Counted from the stretch's first letter, positions 48,501-60,838 are shown. The stretch: 64,000 nt of DNA from Romanomermis culicivorax (GCA_963922205.1 CAWUHX010000069.1:310001-374000); one strand, 5' to 3'. Translations and numbers: made by a program. Notes: generated from the letters alone by a model not told the origin.

Positions 48501-49167
48501 ATCTCTTCTCACGAGTCACTAGTTTATGCAATACTCAGAAAATTCATACCACCCCATACCATCCCATTCCCAACGGGGAAGTTGAACATTGTAACCAAAC
48601 TCTAGCCACCCGTCTCCGCATGTATATCAATTCAAATCACACTGATTGGGATACTTATCTGCCCTATGCCGTTTTTTCCATCAATATTCATAAAAATGAT
48701 AGCACTTCATATCCCCCATTTGAATTACTCCACGGTAGGCAAGCTAATCTGCCGTCAGATGCAGCCTTAAATTTTTCCCCACGTCCCACATGGTTGATTT
48801 AGACGATTACGCCCTTCGTGTGAAATCACATTTTACGGAGGCACTCTCAACCGTGCAGAAAAGTTTACAAAAAGCCCAGGACCACTTTACCCGTCAGTAT
48901 AACAAGCATGCTCAGAGCATACATTACAAGGCAGGTGATCTTATTCTTTACAAAAATCATTCTTGTAAACAAGGGCTGACTCCCAAATTCCTCCCTCGCC
49001 AAAACGGGCCCCATACAGTTACAAATTTCATGTACCCCAATGTTACACTTAAACACCCCCATAAGAATATCACATTTACGGTACATGTAAACGAGACAAC
49101 CCCTTTCTACCCTCGGCAAGCACCTATTGAATCTGCCCCCACCTCTCCTCACCCTCGAAAGCCTTGA
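45589..49167 (+). pseudogene. pol: Element C pol: protease, RT, RNase H and integrase
   Basis: Protease MIDTGAVYSLIDSQI with DTG at 45721-45729 (active-site form), and FLGKNFL near 45925; TGA at 45946-45948 where D has glutamine. A five-base loss near 46215 changes frame. RT-RNase H-integrase is then open in one long frame, 46427-48802: YLDD near 46995, RNase H QTDAS near 47437, integrase HHCC (HHDTKFTGH, CHPCQ) and the core DDCMGPLP...HCDRGSDF...GEVEHCNQTL. One frame change near 48785 leads to the C-terminal module (48790-49167). The gene stops about 20 bases before the polypurine tract. It is the better preserved of the two twins. Confidence 0.94.
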
Positions 49168-49185
49168 ACGAGGACCTTCAACTCC

Positions 49186-49198
49186 GGAAGGAGGGAAA
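49186..49198 (+). promoter_or_regulatory. Polypurine tract of element C
   Basis: GGAAGGAGGGAAA immediately before the TGTAAC of the 3' LTR. Confidence 0.88.
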
Positions 49199-50074
49199 TG
49201 TAACGTACCTGCTAAAGCAGTACTGTAAATATGTAGCATACTGTATGTGATAGACATTTATTAGATATTATTTCATTTTCGTATTTTATCGTCTCAAGGG
49301 TGTCTGGGATTCACACCCAAACATTCCCACAAAATTACGTGAAGTACTTTATTTTGATCCGTTCACACCCCAGTAGCCCAATTAAGATGCCCCAATTAAT
49401 TTGCACGAACGGCAGCTGTTCCCCTAGAACCTACACTAAACTACACATTCCACAGCTACCGTAATCCCCCCTAAAAATCGTAAACAACACCTGCACACAG
49501 TAAAATAGGTAGAAGCCCCGCCAGACAGTAGTCTCAAGTGTAACGGTAGCGGCGGCCCCACAAAACATGTGTATACTGAGAAACTGATACAGGAAGCATG
49601 CACAGAAGCACAGAGGTGTGGCCAAGCCCACCCTAGAAAGCAAGCGAAGCACGAAAAGCATACAGTACCAGGAAAGCATTAGAAAGGCATAACTAAGAAA
49701 GCATAAAAAGCATAGCAGGAAGCGATGATTGGCGGAAGAAGATGGACAGAAGCTCGACCTCTCGCGACGCCCAGGGAGTGGCCAAAACGTCATATAAAAG
49801 AAGAAGCAAAGCTTGATTTAGTTAGTTATTATTTTGTGAATTTTATACGCAGCCGTTCGTTTTTATTTGCAAGCAACCATCTTCGAAAGCAATTAAACCG
49901 CGTCGTTCATTTTATTTGCAAGCAACCGCGCTGTCCCTTTTTGTTATTCGATGTTCAAGCGACTGTGGATCATTCGTGTATTATCGCCTGTATTGTACCA
50001 CCCGCGCCCCTTTGTTCCCGCGGTATCGACCGTTGGTTAGAAGTAAAGTACCTCACACAAATCTGGTTGTTACA
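49199..50074 (+). repeat. 3' LTR of element C
   Basis: 876 bases, TGTAACGTAC...GGTTGTTACA, six-base terminal inverted repeats, TATAAAAG near 49793. It is followed by the AACG target duplication. Confidence 0.93.
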
Positions 50075-50078
50075 AACG
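50075..50078. repeat. Target-site duplication of element C, right copy (AACG)
   Basis: Matches 41228-41231; see the left copy. Confidence 0.92.
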
Positions 50079-50239
50079 GATCAAAATAAAGTACTTCACG
50101 TAATTTTATAGGAATGTTTGGGTGTGAATCCCTGACACCCTTGAGACGATAAAATGCGAAAATAAAACAATATCTAATAAATGTCTATCACATACAGTAT
50201 GCTACATATTTACAGTACTGCTTTGGCAGGTACGTTACA
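50079..50239 (-). repeat. 5' LTR of element D, outer part
   Basis: GATCAAAATAAAGTAC to GTACGTTACA, the continuation of 40499-41231 beyond the inserted C. Confidence 0.85.
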
Positions 50240-50421
50240 TTGGGCTACTGGGGTGTGAATGGATCAAAATAAAGTACTTCACGTAATTTTATAGGAATGT
50301 TTGGGTGTGAATCCCAGACACCCTTGAGAGGGTAAAATACGAAAATGAATAATATTTAAAAAATGTCTATCACATACAGTATGCTACATATTTACAGTAC
50401 TGCTTTAGCGGGTACGTTACA
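50240..50421 (-). repeat. Tandem extra copy of the LTR end of element D
   Basis: A second 182-base copy of the LTR terminus (TTGGGCTACTGGGG to GGGTACGTTACA), directly adjoining 50239. It is followed by GTTT, which matches the left flank of D. It resembles the D 3' LTR more closely than the inner copy does. Confidence 0.8.
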
Positions 50422-50425
50422 GTTT
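50422..50425. repeat. Target-site duplication of element D, right copy (GTTT)
   Basis: Matches 32172-32175. Confidence 0.7.
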
Positions 50426-51794
50426 GCAGTTGTGGTAGCTATGCACGAACGGACCATTCCAAAATCACAAAAAAATTTCTGTGAGAAGAACACTTTTTCG
50501 AATCGTGTGAAAAAAAACAAAAGCAAAAAATTATCAAAACGATTCTCCATTAAGGTTGTTTTGTATGCAGCTTAATTGCATTGCAAAAAAATTAAATTGA
50601 TGAAATAAACAAATAAGATGAAATGAATAAAATAATTAAGCAGTGAAGGCAGAACAAAAAACGAATGATGAAGGCATGAGAACTAGAACAATTTAGTAAA
50701 AAGTGGGTAAAAAATGGAACAAAAGTACACAATCTGAAAAAATTATACAAAAAGTAGCACAAAATAAGAATATTTAAAGAAATAAATCGATAAAGGAAAG
50801 AAGAAACTTGCATGTGGATATTTCAATAATAAATAAACTAGAATAGACAGCTGTAATGTCGTAATAAGATATGCTAAAGAAATCTGGCGATTGGTGTTAA
50901 AATGTGTGACAACCAACATCCATCAGATCGAAAAGGGGGACCAAATGGGCCATGTGCCAAAACGTCTACTCCGCCCAATCTCAATCTTTTCATTCTGAAA
51001 GATAACTGTTTTGAAAATTCGTCATTTTGAGAATCTGTTCTGATACTTCGCTGAAATGAGAATCACTGTTTCGAGACTTCGCTGTATTGGGTCTCGCTGC
51101 TTTGAGAATCGCTGTTGTGTATCGCTGAATAGGGGTGAAACCTTGCAAATATCAGCTTTTTGTAAGCGTCTTGCGTCAAAGCTAGATTTAAAACGCAGTG
51201 TAAACTCGTTGTAGATATCGCTTTTACATGTTTTCCAGCGAAAAAAGCATATATACCCTTAAACGTTCTGAAAACAATAGTACGTAGCGAAATATTTTTT
51301 ACAGTGGCTTGTAGTAAAAAAACTTGGACGATAAGTTATATTATTTTTCATCTCGAGAAAAACAGGCTGTAGTGATTTGGTCATCTACCATTTTACCCTG
51401 AATTCAATGAAAAAATCGTTGACAAAACCGGGAAATTATACAGGAAAATTCGCAACACCGATAGAATCCATAATGAAAAAAACATGAATAACACGATAAG
51501 AGCAGATATATATAGAATAAATTACAGAACAAGATATTGTAGTCGATCAGCGGACGGATTCACTATCAATGCGTAAATATAATCGACAAATCAACGGGAA
51601 AATGTCAGTAATTCGAAATCGAATTCTCGAGATTCAACGAATAAAAACCTGTAAAAAGTGTTTACTTCAAAACGAGATAATTGAAAAATCTAGATCAGTT
51701 AATGAGGGTAACTACGGTGATCGATTAAAAAAATCACTATTGCTATAATAGTCAATTTATTTTGAAATGGTGGATGCTGTTGCCAGGATGTAGT
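50426..51794. other. Host non-coding region right of element D
   Basis: Very AT-rich, no gene seen. It contains the inverse CAGCGA minisatellite at about 51000-51140. Short ORFs here (for example 50592-50813, minus) are low-complexity. Confidence 0.5.
51000..51140 (-). repeat. Minisatellite, inverse copy of 31905-32032
   Basis: TCGCTGTATTGGGTCTCG, TTCGCTGAAATGAGAATC and similar units: the same 13-16 base repeat on the other strand. Confidence 0.7.
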
Positions 51795-52441
51795 GAGTGA
51801 TCGTACGGGGACCCCGACCCCGAACCCCGACCGGGGGCTAAATTTTAGGAGTCGGGGTTGGGCGTTTTTTCGGGGGTAGAATTTTTCAAGTTATTCAAAA
51901 AATTATTGAACAAAAAATTTACGTGGTTGCTTTGTTTTTTAATTATATTATATATCACTCATGTTTATGGCCGTACATATATTAACATGTATCACTCACT
52001 ATCAGTTACTAACACGTCCACGTGTATTCTACCTACTCTGCACTGCAGACCCACGCTTCCATTATCGTGCATTATATCTCGCTCGCATCGTTCATGCATG
52101 ACACATCACATTTATTTGAGAGAGGCGTCGTACATTACACGATATTATTATACTTTGTTAGGTACATGTTAGTACTACACACAGCACATACTATCAGCTG
52201 CACATTCAAACGATAGCGGTTGAATTTATTCCATTCATTAAAATTCAACACGCGACACGTGTCATTGCGTCAATTTTTGAAGAAACTCTCAAGTTATTTT
52301 TGAAACGATTGAATCGTTATTCATGATTATTTTCATCTCTAAATACCTAATTTCAGGTTTTTTCAACCCCGACCCCGAAAACCGGGGTTTGTCAACCCCG
52401 ACCCCGACCGGGGGCGAAATTCTGCCCCCGTACGATCACTA
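51795..52441. mobile_element. hAT-like non-autonomous element with C-rich arms
   Basis: Ends read AGTGATCGTACGGGG on the left and its inverse on the right (CCCCCGTACGATCACT, to 52440). Each end is followed inwards by CCCCGACCCCGACC / GGGGGC blocks, so the ends can fold back. No transposase. No convincing eight-base target duplication was found. Confidence 0.6.
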
Positions 52442-55179
52442 AGTGAAAGCTCAATTTCATAGCGCAATATTGATCGACAGAAGTCGAGAAATTGGTTGCT
52501 TATCATGATTTAGAATTCCTGATAATAATTTTGCGATTTGTAATAATTCTGTAATAAATTAATGGCTTTATGAGGCTTATTGATTCTGAAATGACGAACT
52601 TGAATTCTATTAACAAAAAAAAGACACTATCAACAGTATTCAATAATTAATTATTCGTGAATAAGATGATAATGATTTGATCAAATTGTTCCGAGATAAC
52701 AGTGAGTGATTTTTTTATTCTTAGTGAGTCTGCCACAGTGAAATCCACTTTTGTTGTGTCTGCCATTCCAAAATGAGTGAACCACAAGCAGAACTTTCTA
52801 TGATTATATTACGCATATAGAATAATTCACTTTCCACAACCCAGCCGTATGTCTTAAACATATTTTTTCTAGCCTTAGCTACTACTTGAGCACTTGAGGT
52901 CTTAAATTGTCATGTGCTGTAATATAGTTATGTACCTTACATTGCTGAACAATTTTCAACCTCTTACGGCCATTGGGAGTGATGTGAAGATATTATGGAA
53001 AAGCGAGCATTGAAACAGGGTATTGCTATGCATTTTCGAGAGGCTCATGTATTGGAAAACAACGATTGTAAACGCCACGATTCCTTATTAATCCCATCTA
53101 CCTAACACCGCCAGAGAAGATGAGTATGAAATTTGGTGTCCTAACATAGAGTGGCTAATCTTTCAGATCTAGCAGCGCCCGATTATCTGCTGTACGGGGT
53201 GTTTCCATCCGATTAAATACACTGCAGACCAGGCTTTTTTTTGTACATGACCCATTTGCACATGTACAATCGGCAGCCAATATTTCATTTGTACGATGTG
53301 TACATAGCAAAAATAGGTATAAATAAGTGACCTGTGTTCCTCTACGACATGGCCAAAGACTAATAACCAAATCAGTGTAATTTTCGAGTTTCAAGTATAA
53401 TTTACAAGCATTGTGGAACAAATTTGCTAGAAAACTATCCAATAGCGTAATGAATTTGCATTAGATGATAAATCGATGGTTAAGTCCCGTATGATAACAA
53501 GTGAAAGCTCCAAAAAGATGCGCCGAAATTTTTTTTCTGTATTGACATTCGGCGACGCTGGAAAATGAATTTTCCAAAAATTTATTTGAAGAATTAGATT
53601 CGAATTTTGTGTTCAAAATTATTAATTTTCAGACTTTTATTATTTGAAAAATTTTTAAACCAGTAATTTATTCGTTAACTCTTATGAAGCTTCCAAATTG
53701 GTTTTACGTTAAGAAAGGAATAATTGCCCCAAAGAGTCTAGAGACTTGACGTATTGATCTTTCTCAAAAAATGTTTCAAGGAAAAACTGTGAATCTTCAT
53801 TGAATATGAAGATAAAATATTGAAGATTACCACTTAAAACATGACATAATACGTTTGAGATGATGAAAACTAATGATAAGTGAAGGTAGACATTCTGAAA
53901 GCCGCGTCGGAGCTTAGGTAATACATATTAATGATTATTAAAGTTATAGCCGGCACGAAGCGCCGGAAAATTTTGAGATTATGAACTGCTAAAATGCACA
54001 AAAATGAATATTTTCTGTATCTTATCCCCTAAATTTTCTTCTCTGAATAGGGAAAGAGCCGTTTGTACATGTACAAATGACTACCTCAATTTCGTTTGCC
54101 CTCAAAAATTTTCATTTGCCTCCGGCAAAAAAAACACTGATGTAGACGTATGTTTCTAATATTGTGGGAGAAACTAATCCTAATACACTGAAACGTGCGC
54201 TCCCCCAACACAGCCAAAGAGAATATTACAGACTACGGTGTAAAATACTTTCTGAAGAGTATCTGTGCAAGGACGCAAGTTAGAAAAATAAAAACTAATC
54301 GATAGCTACAATTGAGTATGATCTGAAAAAAGTGAAGGATACATATTTTTTAGAGTACCGTAGCACATTAAAAAGCGGATGTTACATCATGTAATGTGAT
54401 TCTATTACGCGAAGAATTTTCGGGTGAGCAGTCATGTGATGTTTTATCTCGTGTCGCCTCACCTGTGACTGTATCTGGTAATAGAGGGTTGGTAAATTTT
54501 CATATTTTTCGTTCGCGCAAATGTTGTACTTTTCAGGAGGAATCGATATCCTTGAAATAAAAAATCAGAAGAAACGAGGAGCAACACGCAATTAATCAAC
54601 CAGTTTTTTAATACTGAAGTCTATCCACCCTGAATTGGACGGGCTATTTTCAGAAAACCTACATTTTTCGTTTGCTATTACACCATAAAGGATAACGCCA
54701 AAAAGGTATTTATAGCGCGTAAAAATATTATCCAGAAAAGAGTCAGTCCGACTCAAAATGAAGGTTTAGGACCATCCTTAATTGAACGTCGAGTATTTTT
54801 AGACATGAGCAAATAAAACGCAGAAAAAGTGATACAGAGTGGAGCAAAGATTTCTTTTATCAAAGGCTGGGCCGGTTTAATTTTTCGATCAGACCGCGCA
54901 CTTGCGTGGACCTGGTCGGACTCGTCCGACCTCACTCCCTTAGACGCTCTTTGCTCATTATGAGTAAAGTTTATAACTTCGCCAATGTCTGAGTCGGGAA
55001 GTTTTATGTTTCGAATGCGAGAACCTTTAATCTCAAACGAAAAGAATCAAAATAGAAAATTTTTAACAAAATGTCTGCTATCCCTCGATGCCCTTTTTGA
55101 AGAGTAATTCAGAAATAAAGAAACTAAATAAACAATCCTAAAAAATTACCTTCCCGCAAAAATGAATTTTACAATCAAA
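52442..55179. other. Host region downstream of the PI3K gene
   Basis: No gene recognised. It includes a dispersed repeat (53880-54145, listed separately) and a related hairpin motif near 53520-53600. Bases just below 55180 would be the 3' UTR of the PI3K regulatory subunit gene. Confidence 0.5.
53880..54145 (+). repeat. Dispersed repeat with GCCGG hairpin, copy 1
   Basis: Inverse copy of about 60990-61240: shared GTGAAGGTAGACAT, TTATTAAAGTTATA, CGGCACGAA..CCGGAAAATTTTGAGAT-type blocks and an end AAAAAAAACACTG. The hairpin GCCGGCACGAAGCGCCGG lies at about 53949-53966. Confidence 0.6.
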
Positions 55180-55182
55180 TTA

Positions 55183-55692
55183 TTGCTTTGAACGATTCAA
55201 CAATGCCGGGTGCATCAACGTGACGTCTAAATCTGGATTATGACTTTTGAGCGAATTGCGCGAATAATATTTCACCAAATCGCTCAAACAGGCGAAATAA
55301 TTTTCCGTGCCTTCGAACCCGAACGAATATCGCTGTTGAGCGGACGACGCGGGACTTTGATCTTCCGCGTTGAACTTTGGCTTAGAAATTTTCTTCTCTA
55401 TCATACAATTTTGAATTTTTTGCTTACAGACGACGCTCAAAGCGTAGAAACCGTGTTTTGTTTCGGATGGACGGATCAAAAACGTACCGTCTTTGGCTAT
55501 TTTGATTTTCTTTCCGTCGCCGAACTTTTCGTTGTTCTCCATTAAAAGATTAAAAGCTTCTTGTTTGCTGGACGAAGGTTTCATTAACCAATGATCGACC
55601 ACTTCCAAGACACTCTGAGGCGGTATATAATCGGAACCTAATTTAGGCGGTGACTTTTTGACGACAGCCATAATACCACTTTTTCTACTAGT
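55183..55692 (-). CDS. PIK3R1-like: PI3K regulatory subunit, terminal exon with C-terminal SH2 domain
   Basis: Adaptor subunit that binds phosphotyrosine proteins and holds the p110 lipid kinase. The exon opens after TTTTCCAG (acceptor AG at plus 55693-55694) and ends in a TAA at 55180-55182. The SH2 fold has GTFLIRPS with the phosphotyrosine-binding arginine, HGFYALSVVCKQKIQNCMI and LVKYYSRNSLKSHNPDLDV. The last block, leading to TLMHPAL and a short tail, is the typical end of p85 proteins. A 20-residue insertion sits between two strands. It lies downstream of the inter-SH2 exon on the same strand, which makes this the C-terminal SH2. The phase fits that exon (phase 0). A stand-alone SH2 adaptor is less likely. 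Confidence 0.85.
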
Positions 55693-56858
55693 CTGGAAAA
55701 TAGAACATCAGCGGTTTATGAAGAAACTATCAGACGCAGAATCTGAGAAGTATCTGATAAGACAGGATTTAAAGTAGAACACTTTTTTGTAACTGAAAAT
55801 GATTTATCGAGAAATAATGATGTATCCAATCATATGAGACTGATAACAATTGAAAATAAAGATGCTTGAGCATAGAAATCAACCTCATCACCATACATGC
55901 AGGTGGGGAGGGGTTGGGGGTTTTGACCCCCAGCAGACTTTGATTGACCCTCAGCAGATTCTTGCTGACACCCAGCAATGATGGAGAAGACGACGAAGGA
56001 AAATGAGCAAGAGAGAACAGAAAGTCGTCATAAAAATGTGAATGATGCTGTAGTTTAAGAATTTTTCTAAACAAAGCACGTTTGATTCCAAAAAAGTAAC
56101 ATTAAAACTTTATAAAAGTGCAGTAAGCAAATAATTTCACATATCTGACTAATATAAGTTGAAGAATATGCTACTTTGAATGGTAGAGGACCTATCTAAG
56201 ACTTTTTTTATTATTAAGAACGAAAAAAAATTTTGTATTCCACCCCCTGTCTTGGCTGACCCCCAGCAGAATTTTTATGCTGTGCATGTATACTCATCAC
56301 TAGTGATGTGCGTCGGATATCCGGACGGATATTTTGAAAAATAGATATCCGGATGTGAAAAAATATCCGGATATCTGGATATTTTCACTGTTCAAAAAGG
56401 AAGTAAAGGTTACTGAGAAGTTAGGTGCTACATTATGGGGTATTCTCATTTGCACAATTCCCAAGTGATTGATTTCCAAGTGGCCGATTCTCAAGTGAGC
56501 TATTCTCAAGTGAGCGAATTCCCAATTGAGCGATTTCTCAAATGGGCGAAATTCCGGATCCAAAAAAAATTTTGTTCAGCGGATCCGGATCCGGATCTTG
56601 AGGAACAGATCCGAGCGGATCCGGATCTTTCAATAAGTATATGTATTATGTCTAATTTGTCTAAAACTGAGTTAAATGAATTTATATTCATTGGTGTCAA
56701 TAGATTAATAGATTATTAAAGATTGAGGTGTTCGTTTATTGAAATAGTTCACATGTACTAATTGATAATTTTCATTCATTAAATTGTATTCAGGTTTAGA
56801 TTAATATTGGTTTCATCAGAAAAGAAATGAACAGAAATGGAAACTTTTTTCAGAAATT

Positions 56859-57047
56859 ATGGATTTAAGTTTTTCTTTCACTAGCAGAGTGTGGGACTAC
56901 TTCACAGTGTCCCCAGATGATGAAGAAAAGGCAAAGTGCAATAAATGCAGAATCCAGTTATCCAGAAAAGGTTGTGCTACTGGATGTCAGAGAAAACATT
57001 TGGAGAGGAAACATATGGCAATATATAAGCAGTTTGCGGCTAAATAA
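56859..57047 (+). pseudogene. hAT transposase remnant: BED zinc finger
   Basis: VWDYFTVSPDDEEKAKCNKC, then a CxxC...HxxxxH arrangement ending in HLERKHMAIY. This is the DNA-binding BED finger found at the N-terminus of hAT transposases. It ends at TAA 57045. Confidence 0.8.
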
Positions 57048-57215
57048 AAAGAAGATAACGAGAATAGAAGTAATTGTGGAACAAATTGCTACTACTAAAG
57101 TAAAGTTATCTTAAAGAATTAATTTTTGTGTTTTCTTTAAAGATAGCCAAAATGAACCTAGCAACTCAAAAACCAAATTAGAGCATGACCTTAAATCTCA
57201 AGCGTCTCTGGACAA

Positions 57216-57365
57216 TTGCTTCATACAGAAAGTAAACTTAAATTAGCACCAGCGAAAAGTGTCACCTATGAACAGCTATTCAGTAGTGCTGGTCAAATTT
57301 ATGATCCTACCAAAAATCGTTTGAAGGATGGTACTGTTGAAAAATTACTGTTTCTCAAGTATAAT
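57216..57365 (+). pseudogene. hAT transposase remnant: C-terminal dimerisation region
   Basis: EQLFSSAGQIYDPTKNRLK followed by VEKLLFLKYN, the hallmark of the hATC domain. The frame starts in the middle of the domain. A CAGTGTTTTTT repeat insertion follows at 57379. Confidence 0.8.
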
Positions 57366-58214
57366 TTTGCTACCATTGCAGTGTTTTTTGTACAAGCCTC
57401 TTTGTACCTGTACAAAGATCGGCCAAAAAGTCTTTGTACGAAGAAATTTTTTTTTGTACACTGAAAAAATCATGACCTTTTATGTATTTTCACACAAAGT
57501 TTCTTCCTAATAGCACTCGAGTTCCCGTCCTTCATAATCATCTTATCAGTTAAGAAAATATACTCATAACTTTCATAAATCTGAAAAACTTCAAGTTAAA
57601 CCTGAAATTTCTGAAAATTAGTTCCATGATGCTTCTCAATTCAAACTCGGCTTCATGTTTAAAATTTGTTGTAAAAAAGTTGCAGTAGATTTTGACGTTC
57701 TGAAATAGACCAAATTCGCCTTTTCCATACAGGAGGACCACCAACATTTTTTCCTTTACTGGAAATTTTTTCTCCAGGAAGTACTATTTATTTGTTGAAA
57801 AATAGTATTGCAAAGAATTATTTAATCCAGCGCGAAGCGCCGGAAAATTTTTGGTGTTTTCTAATACTGCAAAATTTTATGTGAATAATAATGAATAAAG
57901 ATCCGATTATGACCGGATCTTAATCATTGACAACAGTGGATCCGGATCCGGATCTTGAAAAATTTGGTTCAGCGGATCCGAATCCAAAAAAATCTGGTTT
58001 AGTGGATCCGGATCCTAAAATTTAGGCGGATATCCGCGGATCCGGATCCGGATACCCGGCCCATCCCTAATGGGTATTAATGGCCCGAAAATTCACACCA
58101 CCATTTTTTCAAGCCATGACAAAGATAACATCGTCAGATAGAGATAATACCCTGTCACACATATCATTATGGGATTGTTAATACGAAGTCGAGGGCTTTT
58201 TACATACCTGTATG

Positions 58215-59249
58215 CAGGGCCGTGCAAAAGGGGCGGGCGGGGGGGGGGGCCGCCCCCAACCCATTGAAGCAACATGTACACAGTATATCCGCATAAAATC
58301 AACATTTTCTGGGGCTATTCAGTAAAAAAATCTAGTCCGCCCCAGGGTTTTTTTTGCACACAGCAACCAAAGTTCGGGCTGTGCAACCAAATTTTTTCTG
58401 CCAAGTTGCACAGTGCAACTTGAGGCCTGACTGCTCTTTTGATAAGGTTATTGAGTTTTCTGTCCGGAGATGCATTTTTATGCGTTCTAAAATGGAAAAA
58501 AGTGAAAATTTTCCGGCGCATCGCGCCGGGTTTCAATTCATTTTAAATTTCTATATTATTCTAGTGCGCGGTTAGAAAAGGTCATTCTAGTTAGTGCTTA
58601 AAGGTTCTAATTATCATCATATTATGGTTAAATGTTTGATCCTGTATTGTTTTTTGACGAATTTAATGAAAACCAACATTTTTCTCGATAATTTTCCCAA
58701 AATTTTTTGCGATCTTCACAAAAAATTTGAATTTTGACTTTAATGTGATTAAAACATTTTGAGTGTAAGACAATGCTAGAAATTTTTGGCGGTTGAAAGC
58801 TGCTTGCCTAGTTCTTGGATTTCAGTTTGTCCCACTGAAAATTCATTAAATTCACCGAGAAATCAAACCTTCTTTCTGGGAAATAAAAGGTGAAAAGATT
58901 CATTTTCCAGCGTTCCAGAATATTGAAATCCCGAAAAAATTTTCGGCGCTACGCGGCGAACTAATTACTCTAGTCTAGTCATATTAACTTTTTCATTTGG
59001 TCTCCAAAACTCAAAAAATTGGGTTTTAAATGCCTAAAACCGACGCGGATCGAATGAAATGTCAAGAAAACAGTTTGCAATGGTTTTTCCGATAAATTCG
59101 AGCAAATTTATTGATTTTAGAGTGAGCAACTAAAAATTTATCTGTGCAACCAAAATTTTTCCCCAAGTTGCACATTGCAACCTGGCCTGTGCAAAAAAAA
59201 CCCTGGTCCGCCCCCCCCCCCACATGAAAAAATCCTGCGCACGGCCCTG
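58215..59249. mobile_element. hAT-like non-autonomous element with 8-base target duplication
   Basis: Left end CAGGGCCGTGC, right end GCACGGCCCTG, each next to a long G or C run. Flanks are CCTGTATG (58207-58214) and CCTCTATG (59250-59257), seven of eight identical, as expected for hAT. Inside, TGTGCAACCAAA...AAGTTGCACA is present twice as direct repeats (about 58379 and 59140). No transposase. Confidence 0.7.
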
Positions 59250-59764
59250 CCTCTATGCAATTGGGGGGAGGTGCAGTAGGAAACCCCTCCGAAATCGTCG
59301 GCCATATAAACGAAATCAAAATCAAATCGTATAGCCATTGGACGACTCCCTCCAGGATTTTCTAATTCTATGACTAGCTGTATGGGACTCCTATACTTTA
59401 GATTTCTGAAAATACTAAAACATGTCAATTTTTTGACGAAAAATGTCAATTTTTGAACAAAAAATGGTCAAAAACGACAATGCTTCGCGCCACGAACACA
59501 TTTTTCGGCAAAAAAATCGATTCTTCCCTTTAAAGACCCCCTAAAACTTCAGGGAATCAGCGACTCACGGCCGAAAAAAAGGTGCCTGGCGCCCCCTCTA
59601 GACCTCGGGGCCCCATTACATGTATGCCTGTATCCACCAACTTTCGGTTATCCCCGATGCCCGACTCGAAAAATTAGAAAAAACAATGCTTTTTTAGAAA
59701 ATTTGTATTTTCGCTAAAAATTGGGTATTTTAGACCGTAAGGGGTTATTTTCCTGTCGTGCATT

Positions 59765-59934
59765 GAGTAGGAAGTACTCAATCCTTTATATCTTCGCACT
59801 AATTGACTGTACATGCGCTGGAAGTTGTAAAGCTGAAGAATTTCGCTACGAGTAGGAAACTCTCAATTCTTTATATCTTCGCACTAATTGGCTGTACATG
59901 TGCTGGAAGTTGTAAAGCCGAACAATTTCGCTCA
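59765..59934 (+). repeat. Tandem duplication of 85 bases
   Basis: Two units (59765-59849 and 59850-59934) sharing TTTATATCTTCGCACTAATT and CTGGAAGTTGTAAAGC with few differences. Confidence 0.85.
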
Positions 59935-60070
59935 GATCATGTATGAACTATGGGAGAAAATTGATAGCTTGGATATAAAATTCAAAATGGTCATGTGGAA
60001 GTTGTACCGTGTCAGTGATAGTAGTGTATGTAATAACTATGAACTGAATATGCTCGAAAAGCCGTCATTA

Positions 60071-60462
60071 AGGCCCAAATTACAGAAAGTGGGTTAAACG
60101 TGGGTAAGAGTAAAAGTAAAATGGCGGGTAAAATCGTAGGTGAATAAAAGTCGAGTAAAATCTAGGGTAAAATCGTAGGTAAATAAAACTCGAGTAAAAT
60201 CTCGGGTTAAAGCCGAGTAAAGTTCGGGTAAAATCGTAGGTTATTTTCATGTCTTTTTCACCAAATTTTTACCCGACTTTTACTTTACACCCACTTTCAG
60301 TAATCTCGATTTGGATAAAATCAATGGTAAAAAAAATTAGTCACGATTTTACCTGCCTTCAACCCGCCATTTTACCCACGATTTTACTCGGCTTTAACCC
60401 GAGACCCGCCATTTTACTTTTACTCTTATCCACGTTTAACCCACTTTCTGTAATTTGGGCCT
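60071..60462. mobile_element. Palindromic MITE with GGGTAAAATCG tandem units
   Basis: About 60-base terminal inverted repeats, AGGCCCAAATTACAGAAAG at the left and its inverse at the right, flanked by TA-rich bases (possible TA target duplication). The interior has units of about 38 bases beginning GGGTAAAATCGTAGG, in both orientations. No coding capacity. Confidence 0.75.
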
Positions 60463-60838
60463 AAGTCACATGCGCTGAGAATTTTGTGTTTTTATCGTCT
60501 GAAAATTTAGATAACCTATGTATGCCTAAAATCAAGAAGAACAATTGAAACTGTCCAGAACCAGTTATTTTGCTAATATCTGGCTAAAATTTGATTGGTT
60601 TGACAAAAAATTTTGTAAACGTTTTGGACAATTTGCTAAAAAAAGTTCAATATTTTTCCGTAGTTTGAGTACAAATTTTTTCCATAGACTAAAATCTTTC
60701 CGCCTACTTTAGCCATTTGGCAAAGATCTCGTGCCAAAAAACCATTTTTGAAACTGGTATTTTTCGTTAAACGTATCAGTTTCGGTTCTGAAATATTGAG
60801 TCATTTTGGTCCCGGTTCTTAAATTTTAGCCTTCTAAT

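Larger units (their letters stand above)
56301..58069 (+). mobile_element. hAT-family element, internally deleted
   Basis: Left end TAGTGATGTGCGTCGG, right end inverse TTAGGGATGGGCCGG, each followed by GGATCC/GGATAT-rich subterminal repeats (56570-56630, 57940-58050). It contains the two ends of a hAT transposase (56859-57047 and 57216-57365) separated by only about 170 bases, so the catalytic middle is deleted. No clear target duplication. Confidence 0.7.

Noticed and set aside
53155-53442. Minus-strand ORF of 95 codons as a small host gene
   Set aside because: No recognisable domain, no splice context and low complexity; nothing supports coding.
56859-57047. Host BED zinc-finger gene
   Set aside because: It sits between hAT-like ends with a hATC fragment shortly behind it and is far too short for a gene.
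60130-60245. CRISPR-like array of 38-base repeats
   Set aside because: Units are contiguous without spacers, lie inside a MITE, and the genome is eukaryotic.
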